From contig NW_025422895.1 of assembly GCF_020497125.1 (NCBI RefSeq), forward strand, positions 558,001 to 622,000: 64,000 nucleotides of DNA, in the 5' to 3' direction. Shown here in pieces: positions 10,280 through 20,777 of this stretch; within the stretch, counting starts at the first letter, position 1, and each line of letters starts with the position of its first letter. This stretch comes from Mauremys mutica (Eukaryota > Chordata > Testudines > Geoemydidae). Below the pieces are notes generated by a model. The model ran no database searches. It worked only from the letters and a program-made list of their open reading frames with translations, and was not told the origin of the DNA. The translations under genes were made by a program, and so were the position numbers.

Positions 10280-12210
10280 TCAGAGTAACGACATCCTTCT
10301 GGTTGGGCTGTCCACGGGGGTGGAGTGGGCGGGTGCACGGAGCCTCCCCCCACGCGTTCTTACATGTCTGGGTGAGGAGGATATGGAACATGGTGAGGGT
10401 TGAGGGTGGTTATACAGGGGCTGCAGCGGCACTCTGTGATCCTGCTGCCGTACCTGAAGCTCCACAAGACGCCGGAGCATGTCAGTTTGATCACGCAGCA
10501 GCCCCAGAGTTGCATCCCGCCACCGCTGATCTTCCTGCCGCCACCTCTCATCTCGGTTGTCCCTCCTGTCCTCACGTTCACTGGCCTCTTTCCTGTAATT
10601 TGAAACCACGTCCTTCCACTCATTCAGATGAGCTCTTTCATTGCGTGTAACTTCCATAATATCCGAGAACATCTCATCTCGCGTCTTCTTTTTCCTCCGT
10701 CTTATCTGTGCTAGCCTTTGGGATGGAGGAGGGATGGTTGATAAATTTGCAGCTGCATGAGGGAGATAAATATTTAGAAAGATACATTTTACAGAACAAT
10801 GGTTATACTATTTCACAGTGAACAGCAGTATTCACCACCTAGCACATGTGATTTCCCTACAAGGTCGCATTTTTTCATCTTTTTAGTGAGTGCCTGCAGC
10901 TCTGGAGTTACAGATCTCACAGACGCAGGTCCAGGCATCATAATTCAGCTTGCTTGTGGCCATGGTAAGCCACTGTCTTTCGGCTTCTGTAGTGATTTAA
11001 CCCTTCCCCCCCAACAACGCATGGCTAATACCACGCTAGCTCCCTGCTAATCAACAACCTTCCCCCCCCACCCACTGCGTGTCTGGTGCCTTGGGGAAGA
11101 TCGCCGGTGACCAAACACAGAAAAGATCATCGGCATTTCACTCCTCCCCTCCCCCGCTTCGCTACGTGAAGGAAAGTTTTTTTTTAAGCTGATGCAGTCC
11201 ACGAACCCAGTAGAAAAATGGCCACCCCCCCTTACTTAAATTCCTGATTTTTAACCAGGTTATCCTGAACGATATCACTTTGCTGAGGATAACAGAACAA
11301 GATAAAGAACGGATGCTTCTTGAATGCCAGCAGTCACCGGGACCATACGCTGCTATGCTTTGCCACGCAATGATACCTGATTACTTGCTACATGCATGGC
11401 ATGGTAAAGTGTCCTACCATGGTGGGCGGAACAAGGCTGCCTTGCCCACAAACCTTCTGCAAAGGCTTCTGGAGTACCTACAGGAGTGCTTCATCGAGAT
11501 GTCCCTGGAGGATTTCCTCTCAATCCCTGGACATGTTAACAAACTTTACTAAGTAACTATACTGTCTGCGAATGCATCCCAAGACCTCAGGGCATATCAA
11601 TCATTAAAAAAGGCTTTTTTTAAAAAAAATGTTTGATATTTGCAAAGGTACACTCACCAGAGGTCCCTTCCATGGCGTCATTGTCTGGGATAGTGGCTTG
11701 TGAGGGCTGGGAGGACGGTAATTCCGTCAGGGTGATAAAAAGCTCCTGGCTGCTGGGGCTGACGGAGTGCTGTGTGCTCTCTGCTAGGTCTTCCTCCTCT
11801 TCTTCATCTTCCTCTTCCCCGTCTGCATAATCCTCAGCCATGGCAGAGATTACAACCCCCACCTCGGAATCCACGAACAGGGGTGGGGTACTTGTGGCGC
11901 AGCCCCCTAAAATAGCATGCAGCTCAGCATAGAAGCGGCATGTTTTTCGACCTGCCCCTGACCTTCCGTTTGCTTCTTTGGTTTTCTGGTAGGCTTGTCT
12001 GAGCTCCTTAACTTTCACTCTGCACTGCACTGAGTACCGGCTGTGGCCTTTATCCGTCATAGCCTTAGAAATTCTTTCAAATACTTTTTCATTTTGTCTT
12101 TTGGAACGCAGTTCTGTTAGTACTGAATCCTCTCCCCAGATAGCGATCAGATCCAGTACCTCCCGTGTAGTCCATGCTGGGGCTCTTTTACAATTCTCAG
12201 CAGACTGCAT
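10280..12210 (-). CDS. Trihelix (Myb/SANT-like) DNA-binding protein, two exons, element A
   Basis: This is the second Harbinger protein; in studied members of the superfamily such a protein binds the element ends and helps bring the transposase into the nucleus. Exon 1 is 11658-12210 from the ATG at 12210 (A at -3); the frame opens ten codons earlier at a GTG. It ends at the strong donor G|GTGAGT. Exon 2 is 10280-10752 after the acceptor CTCATGCAG. The donor leaves one base and the acceptor supplies two, so the phases match and 341 residues result. Residues about 8-100 form the trihelix domain, with tryptophans in PAWTTREV and LIAIW and a closing CRFYAELHAILGG. An acidic run (EEEDEEEEED) follows near residues 132-141. 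Exon 2 begins with AANLSTIPPPSQRLAQIRRR and a basic run RRRKKK, a likely nuclear signal, then an Arg/Glu-rich, probably coiled-coil tail. The 905-bp intron holds another reading frame. Confidence 0.85.
10962..11552 (+). CDS. Small third gene inside the trihelix intron (unknown function), element A
   Basis: I do not recognise a domain. The frame is open from 11259, straight after an acceptor-like TTTTTAACCAG, to a stop at 11550-11552; a poly(A) signal variant ATTAAA follows at 11603-11608. It reads like real protein: LLRITEQDKERM, then SPGPYAAMLCHAMIPDYLL, GKVSYHGGRNKAALP and LEDFLSIPGHVNKLY. One consistent model joins GCCATG|GTAAGC (ATG 10962-10964, donor at 10965) to the acceptor at 11258, giving 98 residues with the ATG as the last codon of the first exon. 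Without splicing the first ATG is at 11313 (79 residues). Element A has Thr where B and C have Arg at the codon near 11452. I have an unverified memory of this exon in other turtle Harbinger elements. Its opposite strand is intron, so trihelix coding does not explain its openness. Confidence 0.45.
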
Positions 12211-12367
12211 TGTTAACGCTGATGAGCTGTGCGTGGTCACCTGTGCTGATGAGATGAGATCTCCACGCTGGGGAAGCAGGAAATGAATTTCAAAAGTTCG
12301 CGGGGCTTTTCCTGTCTACCTGGCCAGTGCATCCGAGTTCAGAATGATGTCCACAGCGGTCACTGGT

Positions 12368-12578
12368 GCACTGTGGGATAGCTCCCGGAGGCCAATGCCG
12401 TCGATCAGCGTCCACACTACAGCTAATCCGATATGTTAATACCGATACTAGCGTTACTCCTCTCGTTAGGGAGCAGTACAGAAACCGGTTTAAAGAGCCA
12501 TTAAAATCGATATAAGGTGCCTCCTAGAATGGACGGTTGTGGCGTTAAATCGGTTTTACGCTCCTAAAACCGATTTAA
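12368..12578. promoter_or_regulatory. Right subterminal region with 14-bp hairpin, element A
   Basis: Arms TTAAATCGGTTTTA (12545-12558) and TAAAACCGATTTAA (12565-12578) are perfect inverted repeats around a 6-base loop, five bases from the right terminal repeat. The pairing can be extended by four more bases with one bulged A. A GCACTGTGGG motif at 12368 echoes the left end. The trihelix promoter should lie in 12211-12599, but I see no clear TATA box for it. Confidence 0.55.
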
Positions 12579-12583
12579 ACGCC

Positions 12584-12599
12584 TAGTGTAGACCAGGCC
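12584..12599 (-). repeat. Element A right terminal inverted repeat
   Basis: Read on the - strand this is GGCCTGGTCTACACTA, the partner of the left end. It is followed by TGT and then by the satellite variant CTTTGTTGTGC in place of the usual CTTTGTAGTGC. The same right end closes element B at 37191 and element C at 55000. Confidence 0.9.
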
Positions 12600-14107
12600 T
12601 GTCTTTGTTGTGCTTGTATCTCTCTGTAGAGGCCCGTCGGGGCAGACTGCTGAGCGGGCAGCGGCGCCCTGAGTAGGGGCGGAGCTAGGCTGAGGAGGGG
12701 CCTATAATAGCGGCCGCCCAGCCAGGCAGCGGCACAGGAGCCAGCAAACAGGGGAGTTTGCGTGGGAGAGTTTCCATTGGAGGAGCAGGTATTTGGATTT
12801 GCATCTGTCTTTGTGTACTTCATGTGTCTTTGTAGTGCTTGTATCTCTCTATAGAGGCCCGTTGGGGCAGACTGCTGAGCGGGTAGCGGCGCCCTGAGTA
12901 GGAGGCGGAGCTAGGCTGAGGAGGGGCCTATAACAGCGGCCGCCCAGCCTGGCAGCGGCACAGAGCCAGCAAGCAGCGGCACAGGAGCCAGCGAACATGG
13001 GAGTTTGCATGGGAGAGTTCCCATTGGAGGAGCAGGTATTTGGATTTGAATCTGTCTTTGTGGATTGCATCTGTCTTTGTAGTGCTTGTATCTCTCTGTA
13101 GAGGCCCGTCGGGGCAGACTGCTGAGCGGGCCGCGGCGCCCTGAGTAGGGGCGGAGCTAGGCTGAGGAGGGGCCTATAAAAGGGGCTGCCCAGTCAGGCA
13201 GTGGCACAGGAGCCAGCAAACAGGGCGGCGAACAGGGGAGTTTGCGTGGGAGATTTCCCATGGGAGGAGCAGGTATATGGATTTGCACCTGTCTTTGTGG
13301 ATGGCATCTGTCTTTGTAGTGCTTGTATCTCTCTATAGAGGCCCGTCGGGGCAGACTGCTGAGCGGGCAGCGGCGCCCTGAGTAGGGGGCGGATCTAGGC
13401 TGAGGAGGGGCCTATAAAAGCGGCCGCCCAGCCACGCAGCGGCACAGGAGCCAGCGAACAGCGGAGTTTGCGTGGGAGAGTTCCCATTGGAGGAGCATTT
13501 ATTTGGATTTGCATCTGTTTTTGTGGATTTGCATCTGTCTTTGTAATGCTTGTATCTCTCTGCATAGGCCCGTCGGGGCAGAATGCTGAGCGGGCAGCGT
13601 CGCCCTGAGTAGGAGGCGGAGCTAGGCTGAGGAGGGGCCTATAAAAGCGGCCACCCAGCCAGGCAGCGGCACAGGAGCCAGCGAGCAGCTGCACAGGAGC
13701 CAGCGAACAGGGCGGAGAACAGGGGAGTTTGCGTGAGAGAGTTCCCATTGGAGGAGCAGGTATTTGGATTTGCATCTGTCTTTGTGCTTTTGGATCTGTC
13801 TTTGTAGTGCTTGTACCTCTCTCTAGAGGCCCGTCAGGGCAGACTGCTGAGCGGGTACGGCGCCCTGAGTAGGAGGCGGAGCTAGGCTGAGGAGGGGCCT
13901 ATAAAAGCGGCCACCCAGCCAGGCAGCGGCACAGGACGCAGCGAGCAGTGGCACAGGAGCCAGTGAACAGGGGAGTTTGCGTGGGAGAGTTTCCATTGGA
14001 GGAGCAGGTATTTGGATTTGCATCTGTCTTTGTGTACTTCATGTGCCTTTGTAGTGCTTGTATCTCTCTGTAGAGGCCCGTCGGGGCAGACTGCTGAGCG
14101 GGCAGCG

Positions 14108-15531
14108 GCGCCCTGAGTAGGGGGCGCAGCTAGGCCTAGGAGGGGCCTATAAAAGCGGCCGCCCATTCAGGCAGCGGCAGAGGAGCCAGCGAACAGGGGC
14201 GTTTGCGTGGAAGAGTTTCCCATTGGAGGAGCAGGTATTTGGATTTGCATCTGTCTTTGTGGATTTGCATCTGTCTTTGTAGTGCTTGTATCTCTCTGTA
14301 GAGGCCCGTCGGGACAGACTGCTGAGCGGGCAGCGACGCCCTGAGTAGGGGGCGGAGCTAGGCTGAGGAGGGGCCTATAAAAGCGGCCCCCAAGCCAGGC
14401 AGCGGCACAGGAACCAGCATTCAGGCCTGCGAACAGGGGAGTTTGCGAGGGATACTTCCCATTGGAGGAGCAGGTATTTGGATTTGCATCTCTTTTTGTG
14501 GATTTGCATTTGTCTTTTTAGTGCTTGTATCTCTCTGTAGAGGCCCGTGGGGGCAGACTGCTGAGCGGGCAGCGGCGCCCTGCGTAGGGTGCGGAGCTAG
14601 GCTGAGGAGGGGCCTATAAAAGCGGCCGCCCAGAAAGGCAGCGGCACAGGAGCCAGCGAGCAGCGGCACAGGAGCCAGTGAACAGGGGAGTTGGTGTGGG
14701 AGAGTTCCCATTGGAGAAGCAGGTATTTGGATTTGCATCTCTGTCTTTGTAGTGCATGTAACTCTCTGTAGAGGCCCGTCGGGCCAGACTGCTGAGCGGG
14801 CAACGGGGCCCTGAGTAGGGGGCGGAACTAGGCTGAGGAGGGGCCTATAAAAGCGGCCGCCCAGCCAGGCAGAGACACAGGAGCCAGGGAGCAGCGGCAC
14901 AGGAGCCAGCGAACAGGGGAGTTTGCGTGGGAGAGTTCCCATTGGAGGAACAGGTATTTGAATTTGCATCTGTCTTTGTGGATTTGCATCTGTCTTTGTA
15001 GTGCTTGTATATCTCTGTAGAGGCCCGTCGGGGCAGACTGCTGAGCGGGCAGCGGCGCCCTGAGTAGGGGTCGGAGCTAGGATGAGGAGGGGCCTATGAA
15101 AGCGGGCCGCCCAGCCAGGCAGCGGCACAGGAGCCAGCAAGAAGCGGCACAGGAGCCAGCGAACAGGGGAGTTTGCGTGGGAGAGTTCCCATTGGAGGAG
15201 CAGGTATTTGGATTTGCATCTCTCTTTGTGGATTTGAATCTGTCTTTGTAGAGCTTGTATCTCTCTGTAGAGGCCCGTCGGGGCAGACTACTGATCGGGC
15301 AGCGGAGCCCTGAGTAGGGCGCGGTGCTAGGCTGAGGAGGGCCCTATAAAAGCGGCCGCCCATTCAGGCAGCGGCAGAGAAGCCAGCGAACAGGCGAGTT
15401 TGCGTGGGAGAGTTCCCATTCGAGGAGCAGGTATTTTGATTTGCATCTGTCTTTATGGATTTTCATCTGTTTTTGTAGTGCTTGCATCTCTCTGTAGAGG
15501 CCCGTCGGGGCAGACTGCTGAGCGGGCAGCG
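14108..15531. repeat. Six-monomer segment present in block A, absent from block B
   Basis: At the matching place in block B (38701-38715) the sequence jumps directly from the counterpart of about 14108 to that of about 15532. The loss is 1424 bp, about six monomers of 237 bp. Both breakpoints lie in the shared GCAGCGGCGCCCTGAGTAG stretch, as expected for unequal exchange between monomers. Either a loss in B or a gain in A would fit. Confidence 0.8.
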
Positions 15532-17841
15532 GCGCCCTGAGTAGGGCGCGGTGCTAGGCTGAGGAGGGAGCTATAAAAGAGGCCGCCAAGGCAGGCAGCT
15601 GCACAGCTGCGAGCAGCGGGACAGGAGCCAGCAAACAGGGGAGTTTGCGTGGGAGAGTTCCCAGTGGAGGAGCAGTTATTTGGATTTGCATCTCTCTTTG
15701 TGGATTTGCATCTGTCTTTGTAGTGCTTGTATCTCTCTGTAGAGGTGCGTCGAGGCAGACTGCTGAGCGGGCAGCGGCGCCATGACTAGGGGGCGGAGCT
15801 AGGCTGAGGAGGGGCCTATAAAAGCGGCCGCCCAGCCAGGCAGCGGCACAGGATCCAGCGATCAGGGGAGTTTGCGTTGGAGAGTTCCCATTGGAGGAGG
15901 AGGTATTTGGATTTGCGTCTGTCTTTCTGGATTTGCATCTGTCTTTGTAGTGCTTGTATCTCTCTGTAGAGGCCCGTCGGGGCAGACTGCTAAGCGGCGC
16001 CCTGAGTAGGGGGCGGAGCTAGGCTGCGGAGGGGCCTATGAAAGAGGCAGCCCAGACAGGCAGCGGCACAGGAGCCTGCAAATAGGGCCGCAAACAGAGG
16101 GGTTTGCGTGGGAGAGTTCCCATTGGAGCAGAAGGTATTTAGCTTTGCATCTCTGTTTTTGTAGTGCTTGTATCCTTCTGTAGAGGCCCGTCGGGGAAGA
16201 CTGCTGAGCGGGCAGAGGTGCCCTGAGTAGGGGGCGGAGCTAGGCTGAGGAGGGGGCCTATAAAAGCGGCCGCCCAGCCAGGCAGAGGGACAGATGTGAG
16301 CAGCGAACAGGGCGGCGAACAGGGGAGTTTGCGTGGGAGAGTTCCCATTGGAGGAGCAGGTATTTGTATTTGCATCTGTCTTTGTGGATTTGTATCTGTC
16401 TTTGTAGGGCTTGTATCTCTCTGTAGAGGCCCGTCGGGGCAGACTGCTGAGCGGGCAGCGGCGCCCTGAGTAGGGGGTGGAGCTAGGCTGAGGAGGGGCC
16501 TATAAAAGCGGCCGCCCAGACAGGAGCCAGCGAACAGGGCGGCGAACAGGGGAGATTGTGTAGGATAGTTCCCATTGGAGGAGCAGCTATTTGGATTTGA
16601 ATCTGTCTTTGTTTATGTGCATCTGTCTTTGTAGTGCTTGTATCTCTCTGTAGAGGCCCATCGGGGCAGACTGCTGAGCGGGCAGCGGCGCCCTGAGTAG
16701 GGGGCGGAGCTAGGCTGAGGAGGAGCCTATAAAAGCGGCCGCCCAACCGGGCAGCGGCACAGGAGCCAGCGAGCAGCGGCACAGGAGCCAGGGCACAGGG
16801 GAGTTTGTGTGGGAGAGTTCCCATTGGAGAAGCAGGTATTTGGATTTGCATCATACTTTGTGGATTTGCATCTGTCTTTGTAGTGCTTATATCTCTCTGT
16901 AGAGGCCCGTCGGAGCAGAATGCTGAGCGGGCGTCGGCGCCCTGGGTAGGGGGGGTAGCTAGGCTGAGGAGGGGCCTATAGAAGAACCTGCCCAGCCAGG
17001 CAGCGGCAGAGCTGCGAGCAGCGGGACAGGAGGCAGCAAACAGGGGAGGTTGCGTGGGAGAGTTCCCAGTGGAGGAGCAGGTATTTGGATTTGCATCTTC
17101 TTTGTGGATTTGCATCTGTCTTTGTAGTGCTTGTATCTCTCTGTAGAGGCGCGTCGAGGCAGACTGCTGAGCGGGCAGCGGCGCCCTGAAGGGGGGCGGG
17201 GCTAGGCTGAGGAGGGGCCTATAAAAGCGGCACCCAGCCAGGCAGCGGCACAGTTGCCAGCAACAGGGCTGCGAACAGGGGAGTTTGCGTGGGAGAGTTC
17301 CCATTGGAGCAGCTGGTATTTGGATTTGCATAGTGTCTTTGTGGATTTGCATTTGTCTTTGTAGTGCTTGTATCTCTCTGTAGAGGCCCGTCGGGGCAGT
17401 CTGCTGAGCGGACAGCGGCGACCTGAGTAGGGGGCGGAGCTAGGCTGAGGAGGGGCCTATAAAAGCGGCCGCCCATTCAGGCAGCGGCACAGGAGCCAGC
17501 TAACAGGGGCGTTTGCGTGGGAGAATTCCCACTGGAGGCGCAGGCTTTTTGATTTGCATCTGTCTTTCTGTATTTGCATTTGTCTTTGTAGTGCTTGTAT
17601 CTCTGTGTAGATGCCCGTCGGGGCAGTCTGCTGAGCGGGCAGCTGCGCCCTGAGTAGGGGGCGGAGAAAGGCTGAGAAGGGGCCTATAAATGCGGCCGCT
17701 CTGCCTGGCAGATGCACAGGAGCCAGCGACCAGCGGCACAGGTGCCAGTGAACAGGGCAGTTTGCATGGGAGAGTTCCCATTGGAGGAGCAGGTATTTGG
17801 ATTTGCATCTGTCTTTGTTTATTTGCATCTGTCTTTGTAGT

Positions 17842-18295
17842 GCTTGTATCTCTCTGTAGAGGCCCGTCGGGGCAGACTGCTGAGCGGGCAGCGGCGCCCT
17901 GAGTAGGGGGCGGAGCTACGCTGAGGAGGGGCCTATAAAAGCGGCCGCCCAGCCAGGCAGCGGCACAGGAGCCAGCGAACAGGGACGTTTGCGTGTGAGA
18001 GTTACCATTGGAGGAGCAGGTATTGGGACTTGCATCTTTCTTTATGGATTTGCATCTGTCTTTGTAGGGCTTGTATCTCTCTGTAGAGGCCCGTCGGGGC
18101 AGACTGCTGAGCGGGCAGCGGCGCCCTGAGTAGGGGGCGGAGCTACGCTGAGGAGGGGCCTATAAAAGCGGCCGCCCAGCCAGGCAGCGGCACAGGAGCC
18201 AGCGAACAGGGACGTTTGCGTGTGAGAGTTACCATTGGAGGAGCAGGTATTGGGACTTGCATCTTTCTTTATGGATTTGCATCTGTCTTTGTAGG
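17842..18295 (+). repeat. Perfect 227-bp monomer doublet
   Basis: 17842-18068 and 18069-18295 appear identical, including private variants: GGGACGTTTGCGTGTGAGAG, GTTACCATTGG, TATTGGGACTTGC and TTTATGG. The pair is also present in block B at about 41012-41465, so this doubling came before the block duplication. Confidence 0.85.
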
Positions 18296-20777
18296 GCTTG
18301 TATCTCTCTGTAGAGGCCCGTCGGGGCAGACTGCTGAGCGGGCAGCGGCGCCCTGAGTAGTGGGCGGAGCTAGGCTGAGGAGGGGCCTATAAAAGCGGCC
18401 GCCCAGCCAGGCAGCGGCACATGATCCAGCGAGCAGCGGCACTGGAGCCAGCGAACAGGGGAGTTTCCATGGCAGATTTCCAATTGGAGGAGCAGGTATT
18501 TCGATTTGCATCTGTCTTTGTGTATTTGCATCTGTCTTTTTTGTGCTTGTATCTTTCTGTAGAGGCCCGTCGGGGCAGACTGCTGAGCGGGCAGCGGCGC
18601 CCTGAGTAGTGGGCGGAGCTAGGCTGAGGAGGGTCCTATAAAAGCGGTCGCCCAGCCAGGCAGCGACACAGCTGCGAGCAGCGTCACAGGAGCCAGCGAA
18701 CAGGAGAGTTTGCGTGGAAGAGTTCCCATTGGAGGAGCAGGTATTTGGATTTGCATTGTCTTTGTGGATTTGCATCTGTCTTTGTAGTGCTTGTATCTCT
18801 CTGTACAGGCCCTTCGGGGCAGACTGCTGAGCGGGCAGCTGCGCCCTGAGTAGGGGGCAGAGCTAGGCTGAGGAGGGGCCTACAAAAGCGGCCTCCCAGC
18901 CAGGAAGCGTCATAGGAGCCAGCAAGTAGCGGCACAGGAGCCAGCAAACAGGGGAGTTTACTTGGGAGAGTTCCCATTGGAGGAGCAGGTATTTGGAGTT
19001 GCATCTGTCTTTGTGGATTTGCATCTGTCTTTGTAGTGCTTGTATCTCTCTGTAGAGGCCCGTCGGGGCAGACTGCTGAGCGGGCAGCGGCGCCCTGAGT
19101 AGGGGGCTTAGTTAGGCTGAGAAGGGGCCCTTAAATGCGGCCGCCCAGCCAGGCAGCGGCACAGGAGCCAGCGAGCAGCGGCACATGAGCCAGGGCACAG
19201 GGGAGTTTGTGTGGGACAGTTCCCATTGGAGAAGCAGGTATTTGGATTTGCATCATTCTTTGTGGATTTGCATCTGTCTTTGTAGTGCTTGTATCTCTGT
19301 GTAGAGGCCCGTCGGGGCAGTCTGCTGAGCGGGCAGCTGCGCCCTGAGTAGGGGGCGGAGAAAGGCTGAGAAGGGGCCTATAAAAGCGGCCGCCCAGCCA
19401 AGCAGCGGCACAGGAGCCAGCGAGCAGCGGCACAGGAGCCAGAGAACAGGGCGGAGAACAGGGAAGATTGCGTGGGAGAGTTCCCATTGGAGGAGCAGGT
19501 ATTTGGATTTGCATCTGTCTTTGTGGGTTTCCAATTGTCTTTGTAGTGCTTGTATATCTCTGTAGAGGCCCGTCGGGGCAGACTGCTGAGCGGGCTGTGG
19601 AGCCCTGAGTAGGGGCCTATAAAAGTGGCCGCCCAGCCAGGCAGCGGCACAGGAGCCAGCGAACAGGGGAATTTGCGTGGGAGAGTTCCCATTGGAGGAG
19701 CAGGTATTTGGATTTGCATCTTTATTGTAGTGCTTGTGTCTCTCTGTAGAGGCCCGTCGGGGCAGTCTGCTGAGCGGGCAGCGGCGCCCTGAGTAGGGGG
19801 CTGAGCTAGGCTGAGGAGGAGCCTATAAATGCGGCCGCCCAGCCAAGCAGCGGCACAGGAGCCAGCGAGCAGCGGCACAGGAGCCAGAGAACAGGGCGGA
19901 GAACAGGGAAGATTGCGTGGGAGAGTTCCCATTGGAGGAGCAGGTATTTGGATTTGCATCTGTCTTTGTGGATTTGCATTTGTCTTTGTAGTGCTTGTAT
20001 CTCTCTCTGGATGCCCGTCGGGTCAGTCTGCTGAGCAGGCAGCGGCGCCCTGAGTAGGGGGCGGAGCAAGGCTGAGGAGGGGCCTATAAAAGCGGCTGCC
20101 CACTCAGGCAGCGGCACAGTAGCCAGCGAGCAGCGGCACAGGAGCCAGTGAACAGGGGAGTTTGCATGAGAGAGTTCCCATTGGAGGAGCAGGTATTTGG
20201 ATTTGTATCTTTTTTGTGGATTTGCATCTGTCTTTTTAGTGCTTGTATCTCTCTCTAGAGGCCCGTCGGCGCAGACTGCTGAGCGGGCAGCGGCGACCTG
20301 AGTAGGGGTCGGAGCTAGGCTGAGGAGGGGCCTATAAAAGCGGCCACCCAGCCAGGCAGCGGCACAGGAGTCAGCGAGCAGCGGCAGAGGAGCCAGTGAA
20401 CAGGGGAGTTTGCATGGGAGAGTTCCCATTGGAGGAGCAGGTATTTGGATTTGCATCTTTTTTGTGGATTTGCATATGTCTTTGTAGTGCTTGTATCTCT
20501 CTCTAGAGGCCCGTCTGGGCAGACTGCTGTGCGGGCAGCGGCGCCCAGAATAGGGGGCGGAGCTAGGCTGAGGAGGGGCCTATAAAAGCGGCCGCCCAGC
20601 CAGGCAGCGGCACAGGAGCCAGGAAGCAGCGGCACAGAAACCAGCGAACAGGGGCGTTTCCGTGGTAGAGTTCCCATTGGAGGAGCAGGTATTTGGATTT
20701 GCATCTGTCTTTGTGGATTTGCATCTGTCTTTGTAGTGCTTGTATCTCTCTCTAGAGGCCCGTCGGGGCAGACTGCT

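Larger units (their letters stand above)
8405..12599 (+). mobile_element. PIF/Harbinger DNA transposon, element A
   Basis: This is a 4195-bp autonomous-type Harbinger element. Its 16-bp terminal inverted repeats share the core GTCTACACTA (8411-8420 and, inverted, 12584-12593). It is flanked by TGT at 8402-8404 and 12600-12602, giving the 3-bp target duplication expected of the superfamily; the exact register is ambiguous by one base because both sides read CTGT. Removing the element restores a normal monomer (GCATC-TGT-CTTTG). Inside are a + strand DDE transposase, a convergent - strand two-exon trihelix gene and a third small + strand frame. The transposase has a one-base deletion near 9903-9906, so this copy is probably damaged. 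Confidence 0.95.
1..20600. repeat. Large duplicated block, copy A
   Basis: This block, satellite plus element A, reappears at about 24341-43770. The offset is 24341 at the left end, 24338 after about 350, 24587 after 1241, 24591-24594 across the transposon and 24592-24594 to about 14100, then 23170 from 15532 to 20600. Each large offset step is a whole number of monomers. Substitutions between the copies are rare. The right boundary is at about 20600, where the monomer sequence of the two copies stops matching. The left boundary is not visible because the window opens inside the block. Confidence 0.9.

Noticed and set aside
10303..10650. + strand frames opposite exon 2 of the trihelix gene (for example 10303-10650 and 10400-10603)
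   Set aside because: They lie wholly over the coding exon on the other strand and have no start, signal or domain of their own.
11633..11830. + strand frame with a serine run opposite trihelix exon 1
   Set aside because: The serine run is the complement of the Glu/Asp codons of the acidic stretch; it is a shadow.
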